NCBI GenBank assembly: GCA_947258755.1
Contig: CAMYJO010000021.1
Location: 1-64,000 of the forward strand
DNA from: an uncultured Gammaproteobacteria bacterium
GTDB lineage: Bacteria; Pseudomonadota; Gammaproteobacteria; JAADHQ01
DNA: 64,000 nt
Reading direction: 5' to 3'
Each line of letters begins with the position of its first letter. Position 1 is the first letter of the stretch. The notes below the pieces were generated by a model, which was not told where the DNA came from, ran no database searches, and saw only the letters and a program-made list of their open reading frames with translations. Of the stretch, positions 1-7,910 are shown one piece after another. The translations under genes and the position numbers were made by a program.

Positions 1-395
1 TCATGTTACTGGTCTCAGGCAACTGGAACACCGTCGCGAAATTACAAGACCAAATGCCGGCACTGGAACAAAAACTGGGCATGTCGATTACGGCAAAGAT
101 CACGGAAAGAAGTCCATCCACACAAAAAACACTGCCCTATACCGCCGAGGTCATCGCCCTGGACCACCCCGGCATTGTAAACAAACTGGCACATTTCTTT
201 TCCACGCGCAGTATCAATATTGTTGAAATGACGACCAGCACCTATGCCGCACCGCATACCGGAACGGCCATGTTTTCGGTACAGATTGAGATTGGCATAC
301 CAGCTAATTTGTCTATTTCAGATCTGCGTGAATCCTTCATGGATTTTTGCGACAATCTCAACCTGGACGCAGTGCTGGAACCATTAAAATCCTGA
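1..395 (+). CDS. gcvR: GcvR-like ACT-domain regulator, 5' partial
   Basis: Only the C-terminal about 130 residues are in the window; the ORF track starts at an internal methionine and the frame runs off the left edge. The visible part holds an ACT fold in the stretch YTAEVIALDHPGIVNKLAHFF, which fits the second ACT domain of GcvR-type proteins (family length about 175-190). GcvR restrains GcvA at the glycine cleavage operon in E. coli; amino-acid sensing is known for the family, and the exact target here is inferred. It lies 39 bases upstream of bcp on the same strand, a pairing common in gammaproteobacteria. Confidence 0.75.
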   Translation, partial: MLLVSGNWNTVAKLQDQMPALEQKLGMSITAKITERSPSTQKTLPYTAEVIALDHPGIVNKLAHFFSTRSINIVEMTTSTYAAPHTGTAMFSVQIEIGIPANLSISDLRESFMDFCDNLNLDAVLEPLKS

Positions 396-434
396 TTACT
401 ATTCACTGCACTTAACACGACAAGGAAACTCATC

Positions 435-920
435 ATGCCCAAAGCCATTGTTGGCAAAAAGGTACCTGCCTTTAACCTGCCTGCCACAGGAGACAAAAAA
501 ATCAGACTGTCCGAGCTCAAGGGCAAAAACATTGTGCTTTATTTTTATCCCAAGGACAGCACCCCAGGCTGTACCCGTGAAGGCCAGGATTTCCGTGACA
601 ACCTGACAAAATTCAAGCGCCAGAATACAGTTGTTATTGGCGTCTCACGTGACAGCATCAAATCACATGAAAAGTTCAGGGAAAAGCAGGGTTTCAAATT
701 CGATTTGATTGCCGATGAAGAAGAGAAACTGTGTGATATCTTCGATGTCATCAAGATGAAAAACATGTACGGTAAGAAGGTACGCGGCATTGAACGCAGC
801 ACTTTCCTAATCAGCGCCGATGGTAAATTGGTGCAGGAATGGCGCAAGATCAAGGTAGACGGTCACGCCGAAGCGGTATTGGATGCAGTCAAAACATTTA
901 ACAAGGAAAATAAAAGCTGA
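435..920 (+). CDS. bcp: Thiol peroxidase of the Bcp/PrxQ family
   Basis: A cytoplasmic peroxiredoxin that reduces H2O2 and organic hydroperoxides using thiols. The AhpC/TSA fold is complete at 161 residues, and the peroxidatic cysteine is Cys46 in STPGCTREGQDF. The resolving cysteine found five residues later in E. coli Bcp is absent (Gln51), so this is either a 1-Cys type or uses another thiol such as Cys100 (EKLCDIF). The ATG at 435 follows an AAGGAAA ribosome-binding site. It sits between gcvR and the PIN-PhoH gene with tight spacing (2 bases to the next start), so co-transcription is likely. Confidence 0.93.
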   Translation: MPKAIVGKKVPAFNLPATGDKKIRLSELKGKNIVLYFYPKDSTPGCTREGQDFRDNLTKFKRQNTVVIGVSRDSIKSHEKFREKQGFKFDLIADEEEKLCDIFDVIKMKNMYGKKVRGIERSTFLISADGKLVQEWRKIKVDGHAEAVLDAVKTFNKENKS

Positions 921-922
921 TC

Positions 923-2329
923 ATGGCAAAAAAAGAGATTGAGGGCGAACGACTGTTTGTATTAGACACTAATGTCCTGATTCATGACCCCACATCCATA
1001 TTCCGCTTCAAGGAACATGACATCTATCTGCCGATGATAGTGCTGGAAGAACTCGACAATTTAAAAAAAGGTGCGACTGAAGTTGCCAGGAACGCACGAC
1101 AGATGAGCCGCTTCCTCGATGAGCTTCTATCAGATAGTACTGTCGATGACATCAAAAAGGGACTAGCGCTAGACCAGGATAGAAATGAAGTGGCCGCCTC
1201 AAACGGACATCTGTTTTTTCAGACCCAGGCCATCGATAACAGTATCCCGGACATACTACCCGGTGCAAAAAATGACAACAGCATTCTTGGCACAGCGATT
1301 TTTCTCACCGAGCAATACCCGAACAGAACCATCACCCTGGTTTCTAAAGACATTAATCTACGCATCAAGGCCAATGTCCTCGGTATTCATACCGAAGATT
1401 ATTTTAATGATCAGGTCCTTGAAGATGTCGACCTGCTCTACCGTGGCGCACGCGCACTCAGCAAGGACTTCTGGGAACAACATAGCAAGAATATGGAGTC
1501 ATGGAATGCAGAAGGACATACTTACTATCGCCTGCAGGGTCCTGAGGTCGATAGCTGGCAGGTCAACGAATTTCTGTATATGGAAAGCGACCCTACCTTT
1601 AATTACCGCGTCTGTTCCAAGGAACAAGATACTGCTGTCATCGAATTAACGCGCGACTACGAACAGAGTACGCATGGCATATGGGGCATTCATGCACGCA
1701 ATCGCGAACAAAACTTTGCCTTAAACCTGCTAATGAATCCCGACATCGATTTTGTCACCCTGGTAGGCATGGCCGGTACCGGCAAGACCTTACTGACCCT
1801 CGCTGCCGGACTGGAACAAACACTGGAAGCCGGTCTCTACAATGAGATTATCATGACCCGTGTCACGGTACCGGTCGGCGAAGATATCGGTTTTCTACCG
1901 GGCACGGAAGAGGAAAAAATGACGCCATGGATGGGTGCGCTAATGGACAACCTGGAAGTGCTAACCAAAACTGAAGAAAATGGCGATTGGGGACAGGCGG
2001 CAACCAATGACCTGTTACAGCAACGCATCAAGATACGCTCGCTGAACTTCATGCGGGGACGCACCTTCCTGAAAAAACTGATTATCATCGACGAAGCGCA
2101 AAACCTGACATCCAAACAAATGAAAACCCTGATCACCCGCGCCGGCCCCGGCAGCAAGATCGTCTGCCTGGGTAACATAGCCCAGATCGATACCCCCTAT
2201 CTGACCGAGACCTCATCCGGCCTGACCTATGTCGTCGATCGTTTTCAGGGCTGGGAACACAGTGGTCATATTACGCTGTTACGCGGTGAGCGCTCGCGCC
2301 TGGCGGATTTCGCTTCTGAGGTATTATAA
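923..2329 (+). CDS. PIN domain-PhoH ATPase fusion (PhoH2 type)
   Basis: A 468-residue two-domain protein. Residues 10-165 are a PIN nuclease domain with acidic residues in FVLDTNVLIHD (Asp15), KNDNSIL and SKDINL. Residues 250-468 are a PhoH-like P-loop ATPase with Walker A GMAGTGKT (282-289) and Walker B LIIIDEAQN. Related PIN-PhoH proteins have RNA helicase and RNase activity; here that is inferred. The gene starts two bases after bcp and is followed by a repeat element. It is distinct from the ybeZ-type PhoH at the right end of the window, which has no PIN domain. Confidence 0.9.
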   Translation: MAKKEIEGERLFVLDTNVLIHDPTSIFRFKEHDIYLPMIVLEELDNLKKGATEVARNARQMSRFLDELLSDSTVDDIKKGLALDQDRNEVAASNGHLFFQTQAIDNSIPDILPGAKNDNSILGTAIFLTEQYPNRTITLVSKDINLRIKANVLGIHTEDYFNDQVLEDVDLLYRGARALSKDFWEQHSKNMESWNAEGHTYYRLQGPEVDSWQVNEFLYMESDPTFNYRVCSKEQDTAVIELTRDYEQSTHGIWGIHARNREQNFALNLLMNPDIDFVTLVGMAGTGKTLLTLAAGLEQTLEAGLYNEIIMTRVTVPVGEDIGFLPGTEEEKMTPWMGALMDNLEVLTKTEENGDWGQAATNDLLQQRIKIRSLNFMRGRTFLKKLIIIDEAQNLTSKQMKTLITRAGPGSKIVCLGNIAQIDTPYLTETSSGLTYVVDRFQGWEHSGHITLLRGERSRLADFASEVL

Positions 2330-2340
2330 ATACCGTCTTA

Positions 2341-2591
2341 GCACGAACACTCGAACAAAAAACAATCACCCATTACCCTTATTGCCCTCTGTGGGAGCGG
2401 CCCTTGGCCGCGATAAAACAGTAGCGGGTAGCTAGTGGCTAGTAGCGAGGTAAAATAGAATCCGTATCCTGGTCTTTTTCTAGCCACTTGCCACTCGTTA
2501 CTAGTTACTTGAATGTCGCGGCCAAGGGCGCGCTCCTACACGGGAAAATTGCATGATTGATTCTCTTCGTGTCTTCGTGCCTTCGTGGTGA
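2341..2591. repeat. Composite nested palindromic repeat, copy A
   Basis: Between the convergent phoH2 and macrodomain genes. The outer right arm CTTCGTGCCTTCGTGGTG ends near 2590, and its left partner is degraded (CACGAACACTCGAAC at 2342). Inside is a REP-like palindrome, GGAGCGGCCCTTGGCCGCGA at about 2393-2412 against TCGCGGCCAAGGGCGCGCTCC near 2516-2536. Inside that is a core of about 90 bp (2421-2510) starting GTAGCGGGTAGCTAGTGG. The same three layers recur at 9099-9347. No coding potential is evident. Confidence 0.85.
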
Positions 2592-2600
2592 CATCCATGC

Positions 2601-3092
2601 TCACAAGGACAATAGCGACTCGTAAAGTTTGCTATCTTCTGCGCTGAAACAACAAACGATAATTTCATCGAACTGTGACTCGTACTGATGCATGACTGCC
2701 AGTGCAATCTCGGCTGCCTGTTGCTTGGGAAAGCCATACACGCCGGTACTAATGGCGGGAAAGGCGATACGTCGGATCGGGTGTTGCCGGGCCAGCTCAA
2801 AGGAAGCACGATAGCAAGAAGCCAGCAAATCCGCTTCATGCTGCTGACCGCCCTGCCAGACAGGCCCGACCGTATGAATAACCCACTCAGCTGGCAAATT
2901 AAATGCGGGGGTTATTTTGGCCGCACCGGTCTGACAACCGCCCAGTGCTCGACAGGCCGTCAATAGCTGTGGGCCGGCGGCGCGATGAATGGCGCCGTCG
3001 ACACCGCCGCCGCCCAGTAAACTACTATTGGCTGCATTGACTATGACATCGACTTGCAAGGTGGTGATATCGGCTTGAATAATGTTGATCAT
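2601..3092 (-). CDS. ymdB: Macrodomain O-acetyl-ADP-ribose deacetylase (YmdB-like)
   Basis: A 163-residue single macrodomain. The ADP-ribose-binding elements are visible: QADITTLQVDVIVNAANSSLLGGGGVDGAIHRAAG at residues 6-40, and the late loop PAISTGVYGFP. The family hydrolyses O-acetyl-ADP-ribose and can reverse ADP-ribosylation; E. coli YmdB also modulates RNase III. Which role applies here is not visible. The gene starts 24 bases downstream of the sspB stop on the same strand, so it may be read from the sspAB transcript. Its 3' end abuts repeat copy A. Confidence 0.88.
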   Translation of the reverse strand: MINIIQADITTLQVDVIVNAANSSLLGGGGVDGAIHRAAGPQLLTACRALGGCQTGAAKITPAFNLPAEWVIHTVGPVWQGGQQHEADLLASCYRASFELARQHPIRRIAFPAISTGVYGFPKQQAAEIALAVMHQYESQFDEIIVCCFSAEDSKLYESLLSL

Positions 3093-3115
3093 CGGCCGTT
3101 TAGATACGCCGGACT

Positions 3116-3499
3116 TTATTTTACGACGCGTAGGTCAGGTTTGCCCGGTTTGTCAGGAGGAGTATCGTCTGGTGGCGTGTCATCAGAGTGATCACTGTCG
3201 CTAAAGACCATACCCTCACCGGATTCCATTGCATAAATGCTCAGGATCGCCTCTATCGGCACCCTGACGACCATCGATACGCCGTTAAAGCGCGCACTGA
3301 AGAAGACACCATCATTGCCCAGATCGAGTTCCTGGACCGCACGTGGACCGATATTGAGGACGATACGGCCGTCATGGATATGCTGCTGCGGAACCTGGAC
3401 GCCTTCGAAAGCGGTATCAACTAATACGTAGGGCGTAAGACCGTTATCATTGATCCACTCATACAGTGCTCGAATCAGATAAGGGCGGCTGGACGTCAT
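3116..3499 (-). CDS. sspB: SspB, ClpXP specificity-enhancing adaptor
   Basis: SspB tethers ssrA-tagged substrates to ClpXP. The N-terminal substrate-binding domain covers about residues 1-100, beginning SSRPYLIRALYEWINDNGLTPY. It is followed by a flexible acidic and proline-rich tail with a repeated DDTPP, and the tail ends in PDLRVVK. That end matches the ClpX-binding (XB) motif at the C terminus of E. coli SspB, so the adaptor should be functional. It lies 43 bases downstream of sspA, the standard pairing. Confidence 0.95.
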   Translation of the reverse strand: MTSSRPYLIRALYEWINDNGLTPYVLVDTAFEGVQVPQQHIHDGRIVLNIGPRAVQELDLGNDGVFFSARFNGVSMVVRVPIEAILSIYAMESGEGMVFSDSDHSDDTPPDDTPPDKPGKPDLRVVK

Positions 3500-3542
3500 T
3501 GAGATAGACCCTGTTAACTATTTACACATTATTTATAGAAGA

Positions 3543-4169
3543 CTAGAGCTTCATTTCCTTTTCCTGCTCGGTCAGGCTCGCCTGAAATGACTCACGCTCA
3601 AACACGCGCTCGGCATATTCATGGATAGCCTTAGCCTGGGTCGGCAAATCAATCCCGTATTGCTCAAGACGCCACAACATCGGCGCAATAGCACAATCGA
3701 CCAGGGTGAAATCATCACTAAGGAAATAAGGTTTGAACGAAAATACCTCAGCGCTCGCTGCCAGACTATCACTCAGAATTTTGCGTGCCTTGCTCATACG
3801 TTTGCTGTCACCGGATTCAAGCTCATCGACCTGGCTATACCAATCAGCATCAATACGATGCATGGCAAGCCTGGTTTTAGCACGTGAGACAGGATCTACC
3901 GGCATCAACGGAGGATGCGGAAAACGTTCGTCGAGGTATTCAACGATCACTTGTGAATTATACAGAACCAACTCTCGGTCAACGAGCGTAGGTACGGAAT
4001 GATAGGGATTGATGTCGAGCAGGTCCTCGGGCAGGCTACCCGCTTCAACATTACTGGTTTCAAAGGTAATCCCTTTCTCTCCAAGCACAATCCTTGCACG
4101 ATGACAGTATGGGTCCAACGGTGATGAAAACAGGGTCATTACAGAACGTCTATTGGCAACCAAAGCCAT
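3543..4169 (-). CDS. sspA: SspA, stringent starvation protein A
   Basis: A glutathione S-transferase-fold protein that binds RNA polymerase. An N-terminal thioredoxin-like domain (SVMTLFSSPLDPYCHRARIVLGEKGI) is followed by an all-helical C-terminal domain; length is 208 against about 212 in E. coli. The start MALVANRRSVMTLFS aligns with E. coli MAVAANKRSVMTLFS and has GGAG upstream, so the ATG at 4169 is preferred over the internal Met at residue 11. Being an RNA polymerase partner rather than a GST enzyme is family knowledge. Confidence 0.95.
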   Translation of the reverse strand: MALVANRRSVMTLFSSPLDPYCHRARIVLGEKGITFETSNVEAGSLPEDLLDINPYHSVPTLVDRELVLYNSQVIVEYLDERFPHPPLMPVDPVSRAKTRLAMHRIDADWYSQVDELESGDSKRMSKARKILSDSLAASAEVFSFKPYFLSDDFTLVDCAIAPMLWRLEQYGIDLPTQAKAIHEYAERVFERESFQASLTEQEKEMKL

Positions 4170-4202
4170 ACGGATACTCCAAGATCCAACTAAAAGAGGG
4201 GC

Positions 4203-4208
4203 ATTATA
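4203..4208 (-). promoter_or_regulatory. Probable -10 element of the sspA promoter
   Basis: On the minus strand a perfect TATAAT lies 34 bases upstream of the sspA ATG, preceded by CTG. No good -35 hexamer is visible 16-18 bases upstream, because that stretch is the T tract of the petABC terminator. The terminator and this promoter therefore abut or overlap. Confidence 0.45.
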
Positions 4209-4219
4209 CAGTAAAAGAG

Positions 4220-4260
4220 AAAAAAAATGTGGTGAAATCCCGGCTTAATGCCGGGATTTC
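4220..4260 (-). terminator. Intrinsic terminator of petABC
   Basis: On the minus strand an 11-bp perfect stem, GAAATCCCGGC / GCCGGGATTTC (4234-4244 with 4250-4260, 5-base loop), lies 24 bases past the petC stop. A run of eight T follows at 4220-4227. This is a textbook rho-independent terminator separating petABC from sspAB. Confidence 0.9.
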
Positions 4261-4283
4261 GCCAAAAGAAATGACAAGCCGGA

Positions 4284-5036
4284 CTAATGCACGTCTTCCC
4301 AGAAGGCCTTCTTCATCAGATAAGCCGGGATCAGCAGGATAATCAGAAACAGGATAACCTTAACACCCAAACTGTAGCGCACCAGCTTGGCCGGTTCGCC
4401 GGTATAGTCCAGATAATTGACTATATCCAGAACTGCCTGGTCGTATTTGGCCGCTGACATCGAGCCTTCTGTCAGTAATTCGAATTTATCGAAAACTTCA
4501 ACCTTACTACCGTCGGCACCTTCCTCAATCTTGAATACGGCTTTCTTCAGCCCTTCAAGCTCCTCGAACACATGTGGCATACCGACATCCGAAAAGGCCA
4601 GGTTATTCACACCAAATGGACGTGAGTCATCGGCATAGAAGGTCTTCATATAGGTATACAGCCAGTCCTTACCACGTGAACGCGCCACCAGTGACAAATC
4701 GGGTGGCAGCGTACCAAACCATACCTTGGCATCTTCTGCCGGCATGGCGATAGTCATGTAGTCACCGATTTTGGCATCGCTGAAGATCAGGTTTTTCAGT
4801 ACCAGCTCCTTGTCTAAGCCCAGATCAGTAGACATACGCTCATAGGACATGTACTTGGTGGAATGACAACCCATGCAGTAGTTAACAAACAATTTAACAC
4901 CACGTTGCAGAGAAGCCTTGTTATCCAGGTCAGTATTGGCCTTGTAGCAATCGATCTTGCCGCAGCTAAGACCACCTGCAGCCTGGACCATAGCCGGTGC
5001 CACCATGATTAAAAGTGCAATTATTATGTTTCTCAT
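4284..5036 (-). CDS. petC: Cytochrome c1 of the bc1 complex
   Basis: The heme-c subunit that passes electrons from the Rieske protein to a soluble cytochrome c. I place the start at MRNIIIALL (5036), not at the ORF-track start. That gives a signal peptide ending MVQA, and the ATG then overlaps the petB stop as ATGA. The 250-residue product has the heme motif CMGCH (Cys54, Cys57, His58), a probable axial Met in VGMPHVFEEL, and a C-terminal membrane anchor (VKVILFLIILLIPAYLM). Last gene of petABC. Confidence 0.95.
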   Translation of the reverse strand: MRNIIIALLIMVAPAMVQAAGGLSCGKIDCYKANTDLDNKASLQRGVKLFVNYCMGCHSTKYMSYERMSTDLGLDKELVLKNLIFSDAKIGDYMTIAMPAEDAKVWFGTLPPDLSLVARSRGKDWLYTYMKTFYADDSRPFGVNNLAFSDVGMPHVFEELEGLKKAVFKIEEGADGSKVEVFDKFELLTEGSMSAAKYDQAVLDIVNYLDYTGEPAKLVRYSLGVKVILFLIILLIPAYLMKKAFWEDVH

Positions 5037-6271
5037 TTGTCTGTCACCCTTTCCGGAACCGGCTTGGTCTTGTCTATCGATGTGTACCAAGGCATCAAGA
5101 TGAAAAATGCGAAATAAACGATACTGAAGATCTGCGACAGCGTCAGGTAAATACCCCCTGCCGGCTGTGTACCCAACCAGCCCAACACCAGGAAGCTGAC
5201 AACGAACACGGCCAGGGCGATCTTGTAAAGTCCACCACGATAGCGGATAGAACGCACTGGACTACGGTCCAGCCATGGCACCAGGAACAATACAACGATA
5301 GCCAGGCCCATTGCTGCCACACCCGGGAACTGTGAATTCAGGATCGGTGGTACCGCACGCAAAATCGCATAAAATGGTGTGAAATACCATAATGGCACAA
5401 TATGCTCAGGCGTCTTCAATGGATCAGCGGGGACAAAGTTATCCTTCTCCAGGAACCAGCCCCATAAATCAGGAACAAAGAACAGCACCATTGAGAACAG
5501 AATCAGGAATACGATCACGCCGACGATGTCCTTGACCGTGTAATACGGGTGGAACGGGATACCGTCTTTGGGAATACCGTTAGCATCCTTGTTTTTCTTG
5601 ATATCAACTCCATCCGGGTTATTCGATCCTACTTCATGCAGAGCGATGATGTGGGCCACCACCAGCATCAGCAGAATCAATGGCACCGCGATGACATGGA
5701 AGGCAAAGAAGCGGTTCAGGGTCGCATCGGCGACGACAAAGTCGCCACGAATCCATTCAGAAATCGGCTCACCGAGACCAAAGGGGATAGTACCGAATAA
5801 GGAGATGATAACCTGCGCACCCCAGTAGGACATCTGACCCCAGGGTAACAGATAACCCATAAAGGCCTCAGCCATCAAGGCCACGTAGATCAGCATTCCG
5901 AAGATCCAGATCAATTCACGCGGTTTCTTGTAAGAACCGTACATCAGGCCACGGAACATATGCAGATAAACCACAATGAAGAATGCCGAAGCACCGGTGG
6001 AATGTAAGTAGCGGATCAGCCAGCCCCATTCGACATCACGCATGATGTATTCTACAGAAGCGAAGGCCATTTCAGCATCCGGCTTGTAGTTCATGGTCAG
6101 GAAGATACCGGTGACAATCTGCAGGACCAGTACCAGCAGTGCCAATGAACCGAAGAAATACCAGAAGTTAAAGTTCTTCGGTGCATAATATTCGGACAAG
6201 TGCTCTTTCCACATCTTGGTCGCCGGAAAGCGCGCATCGACCCAACCCATAAGTGATTGCATTTTACTCAT
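5033..6271 (-). CDS. petB: Cytochrome b of the bc1 complex
   Basis: The membrane core of quinol:cytochrome c oxidoreductase, with two b hemes and the Qo and Qi sites. It has 412 residues and about eight membrane helices. Heme-ligand histidines lie in RYLHSTGASAFFIVVYLHMFRG and RFFAFHVIAVPLILLMLVVAHIIALH. The Qo-site motif usually written PEWY reads PLWY here (IVPLWYFTPFYAILRA). It overlaps petA by one base (TAATG) and petC by four (ATGA), so translation of the three is coupled. Confidence 0.96.
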   Translation of the reverse strand: MSKMQSLMGWVDARFPATKMWKEHLSEYYAPKNFNFWYFFGSLALLVLVLQIVTGIFLTMNYKPDAEMAFASVEYIMRDVEWGWLIRYLHSTGASAFFIVVYLHMFRGLMYGSYKKPRELIWIFGMLIYVALMAEAFMGYLLPWGQMSYWGAQVIISLFGTIPFGLGEPISEWIRGDFVVADATLNRFFAFHVIAVPLILLMLVVAHIIALHEVGSNNPDGVDIKKNKDANGIPKDGIPFHPYYTVKDIVGVIVFLILFSMVLFFVPDLWGWFLEKDNFVPADPLKTPEHIVPLWYFTPFYAILRAVPPILNSQFPGVAAMGLAIVVLFLVPWLDRSPVRSIRYRGGLYKIALAVFVVSFLVLGWLGTQPAGGIYLTLSQIFSIVYFAFFILMPWYTSIDKTKPVPERVTDK

Positions 6272-6870
6272 TACGCGGCTCCTTCTTGATCAATGCCGAT
6301 CAGAATCGTGGTATCTGTCAGGTATTTGTGTGGAGGCACGATCAGGTTAGTCGGTGCAGGTACACCGGCGTAAACACGACCCGAGAGGTCAAACGTGGAA
6401 CCATGACAGGGACAATAGAACCCGCCCTTCCAGTCTGCACCGTGGCCGGAGGCAGCACCCATTTCAGGTTTGAATGTCGGCGAACAACCCAGGTGCGTAC
6501 ACAATCCCACCATGACCATGAATTCCGGTTTGATGGAACGCGCTTCACCCTTGACGTAGGCAGGTTGTTGCGGGACTGTCGATTGCGGATCGGCCATTTT
6601 ATCATTCAGTGCCACCAGGTCAGTCATATTCTGATCGGTACGGCGCACGATCCAGACCGGTTTTTTACGCCATTCAACGGTCATTTTCTTACCTGGCTCC
6701 AGTTTACTGATGTCCACCTCGACCGGTGCACCAGCGGCACGCGCTTTCGCACTGGGGGTCATATAAGTAACAAAAGGAATTATAGCCGCAGCTACTCCGG
6801 CCCCACCTACGACTGCGGTTGTCGCGGTCAAAAAGCGGCGTTTTCCGAGATCCACACCTTCTTTGCTCAT
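6271..6870 (-). CDS. petA: Rieske iron-sulfur subunit of the bc1 complex
   Basis: Carries the 2Fe-2S cluster that oxidises quinol at the Qo site. The N terminus has a twin-arginine motif (GKRRFLTA) and a single anchor helix (residues 12-35). The cluster ligands are complete: CTHLGC (Cys124, His126, Cys129) and CPCH (Cys153, Cys155, His156). First gene of petABC; the 211-base gap upstream must hold the promoter, but I could not pick it with confidence. Confidence 0.96.
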   Translation of the reverse strand: MSKEGVDLGKRRFLTATTAVVGGAGVAAAIIPFVTYMTPSAKARAAGAPVEVDISKLEPGKKMTVEWRKKPVWIVRRTDQNMTDLVALNDKMADPQSTVPQQPAYVKGEARSIKPEFMVMVGLCTHLGCSPTFKPEMGAASGHGADWKGGFYCPCHGSTFDLSGRVYAGVPAPTNLIVPPHKYLTDTTILIGIDQEGAA

Positions 6871-7081
6871 GAAAATTCTCCAGAAACCAAAATATTACAT
6901 TCTCGTAATGGGTCGATACGCAGGCCTGACAGACAGTGCATACCTATATATAAAGCGGCGTGATTCTATCAGAATATTCTTATGCATTACAGTCATTAGC
7001 CGCAGAAAATGACCGAGCATTTTTTTAGGTAGGTATAAATAAAATCAGTGATGCCTATAATTACCCTTTATAAACATTAGC

Positions 7082-7840
7082 TTAAACAGGATTGTATAAA
7101 TCCTTGAAGCTGAATTCCAGACCAAAATGCTCAGCTAAATGTGCGCCCAATGCCTGCACGCCATAGCGCTCAGTGGCATGGTGTCCTGCCGCAAAAAAAT
7201 CGATGCCGGCCTCCTGCGCAACATGATAGGTGTGTTCCGACACCTCGCCACTGATGAAGGCATCCAGGCCCAGCGCCGCCGCCTCCTCAAGATAACCCTG
7301 AGCCGCTCCCGTGCACCAGCCAATGCGCTGGATCATGCCGTCATGTCCGTGGATATGGAATGGTTCACGCGCTAACACGCTATGCAAACGCTCAGCCAAC
7401 TCGCTGGCCGGCAAGGCCTGTGGGAATTGACCATAACAAGCGATATCGATATTACCCTGGCGGCCGAAACCACCTTCGATTTCAACGCCCAGAAGCCTGC
7501 CTAATTGCACATTATTACCGTATTCGGCGTGTGCATCGAGTGGCAGATGATAGGCCAGCAGCGAGATGCCCGCCTCGATCAAGCGTCGAATACGCTCATA
7601 TTTAAGCCCGGTGATACAGGCTTGTTCGCCCTTCCAGAAATAACCATGATGCACAAGAATGGCATCCGCTCCCGCCTCAACTGCGGTATCAATCAAGTCA
7701 CGGCTGGCAGTGACTCCGCCAATCAGACGTTGCACCTCCGTCTTGCCCTGGATCTGCAGGCCATTGGGACAGTAATCCTTGAACTGCCCAATATCGAGTA
7801 ATTCATTGGTGTAATCAACAATCGTGTTCAATCGAGCCAT
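7082..7840 (-). CDS. Nif3-like dinuclear metal centre protein
   Basis: A 252-residue member of the Nif3/YbgI family (GTP cyclohydrolase I type 2-like fold, toroidal hexamer). Metal-ligand histidines are seen in DAILVHHGYFWKG and near the C terminus in FFAAGHHATERYG, with a further conserved GEVSEHTYH. The biochemical role of the family is poorly defined. It is divergent from the protease gene downstream, with only 70 bases between the starts, so both promoters share that gap. In pseudomonads this gene also lies beside algW. Confidence 0.88.
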   Translation of the reverse strand: MARLNTIVDYTNELLDIGQFKDYCPNGLQIQGKTEVQRLIGGVTASRDLIDTAVEAGADAILVHHGYFWKGEQACITGLKYERIRRLIEAGISLLAYHLPLDAHAEYGNNVQLGRLLGVEIEGGFGRQGNIDIACYGQFPQALPASELAERLHSVLAREPFHIHGHDGMIQRIGWCTGAAQGYLEEAAALGLDAFISGEVSEHTYHVAQEAGIDFFAAGHHATERYGVQALGAHLAEHFGLEFSFKDLYNPV

Positions 7841-7910
7841 GGTATCTCCATTGCATGCGGGCCATTAGTGCATAATAATAGCCAATCCTAACCCAACTAA
7901 TGACGCTGTT

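Noticed and set aside
6253-6963. 236-codon + strand ORF
   Set aside because: It lies wholly opposite petA and its upstream region, has no domain sense and mirrors the codon structure of the real gene.
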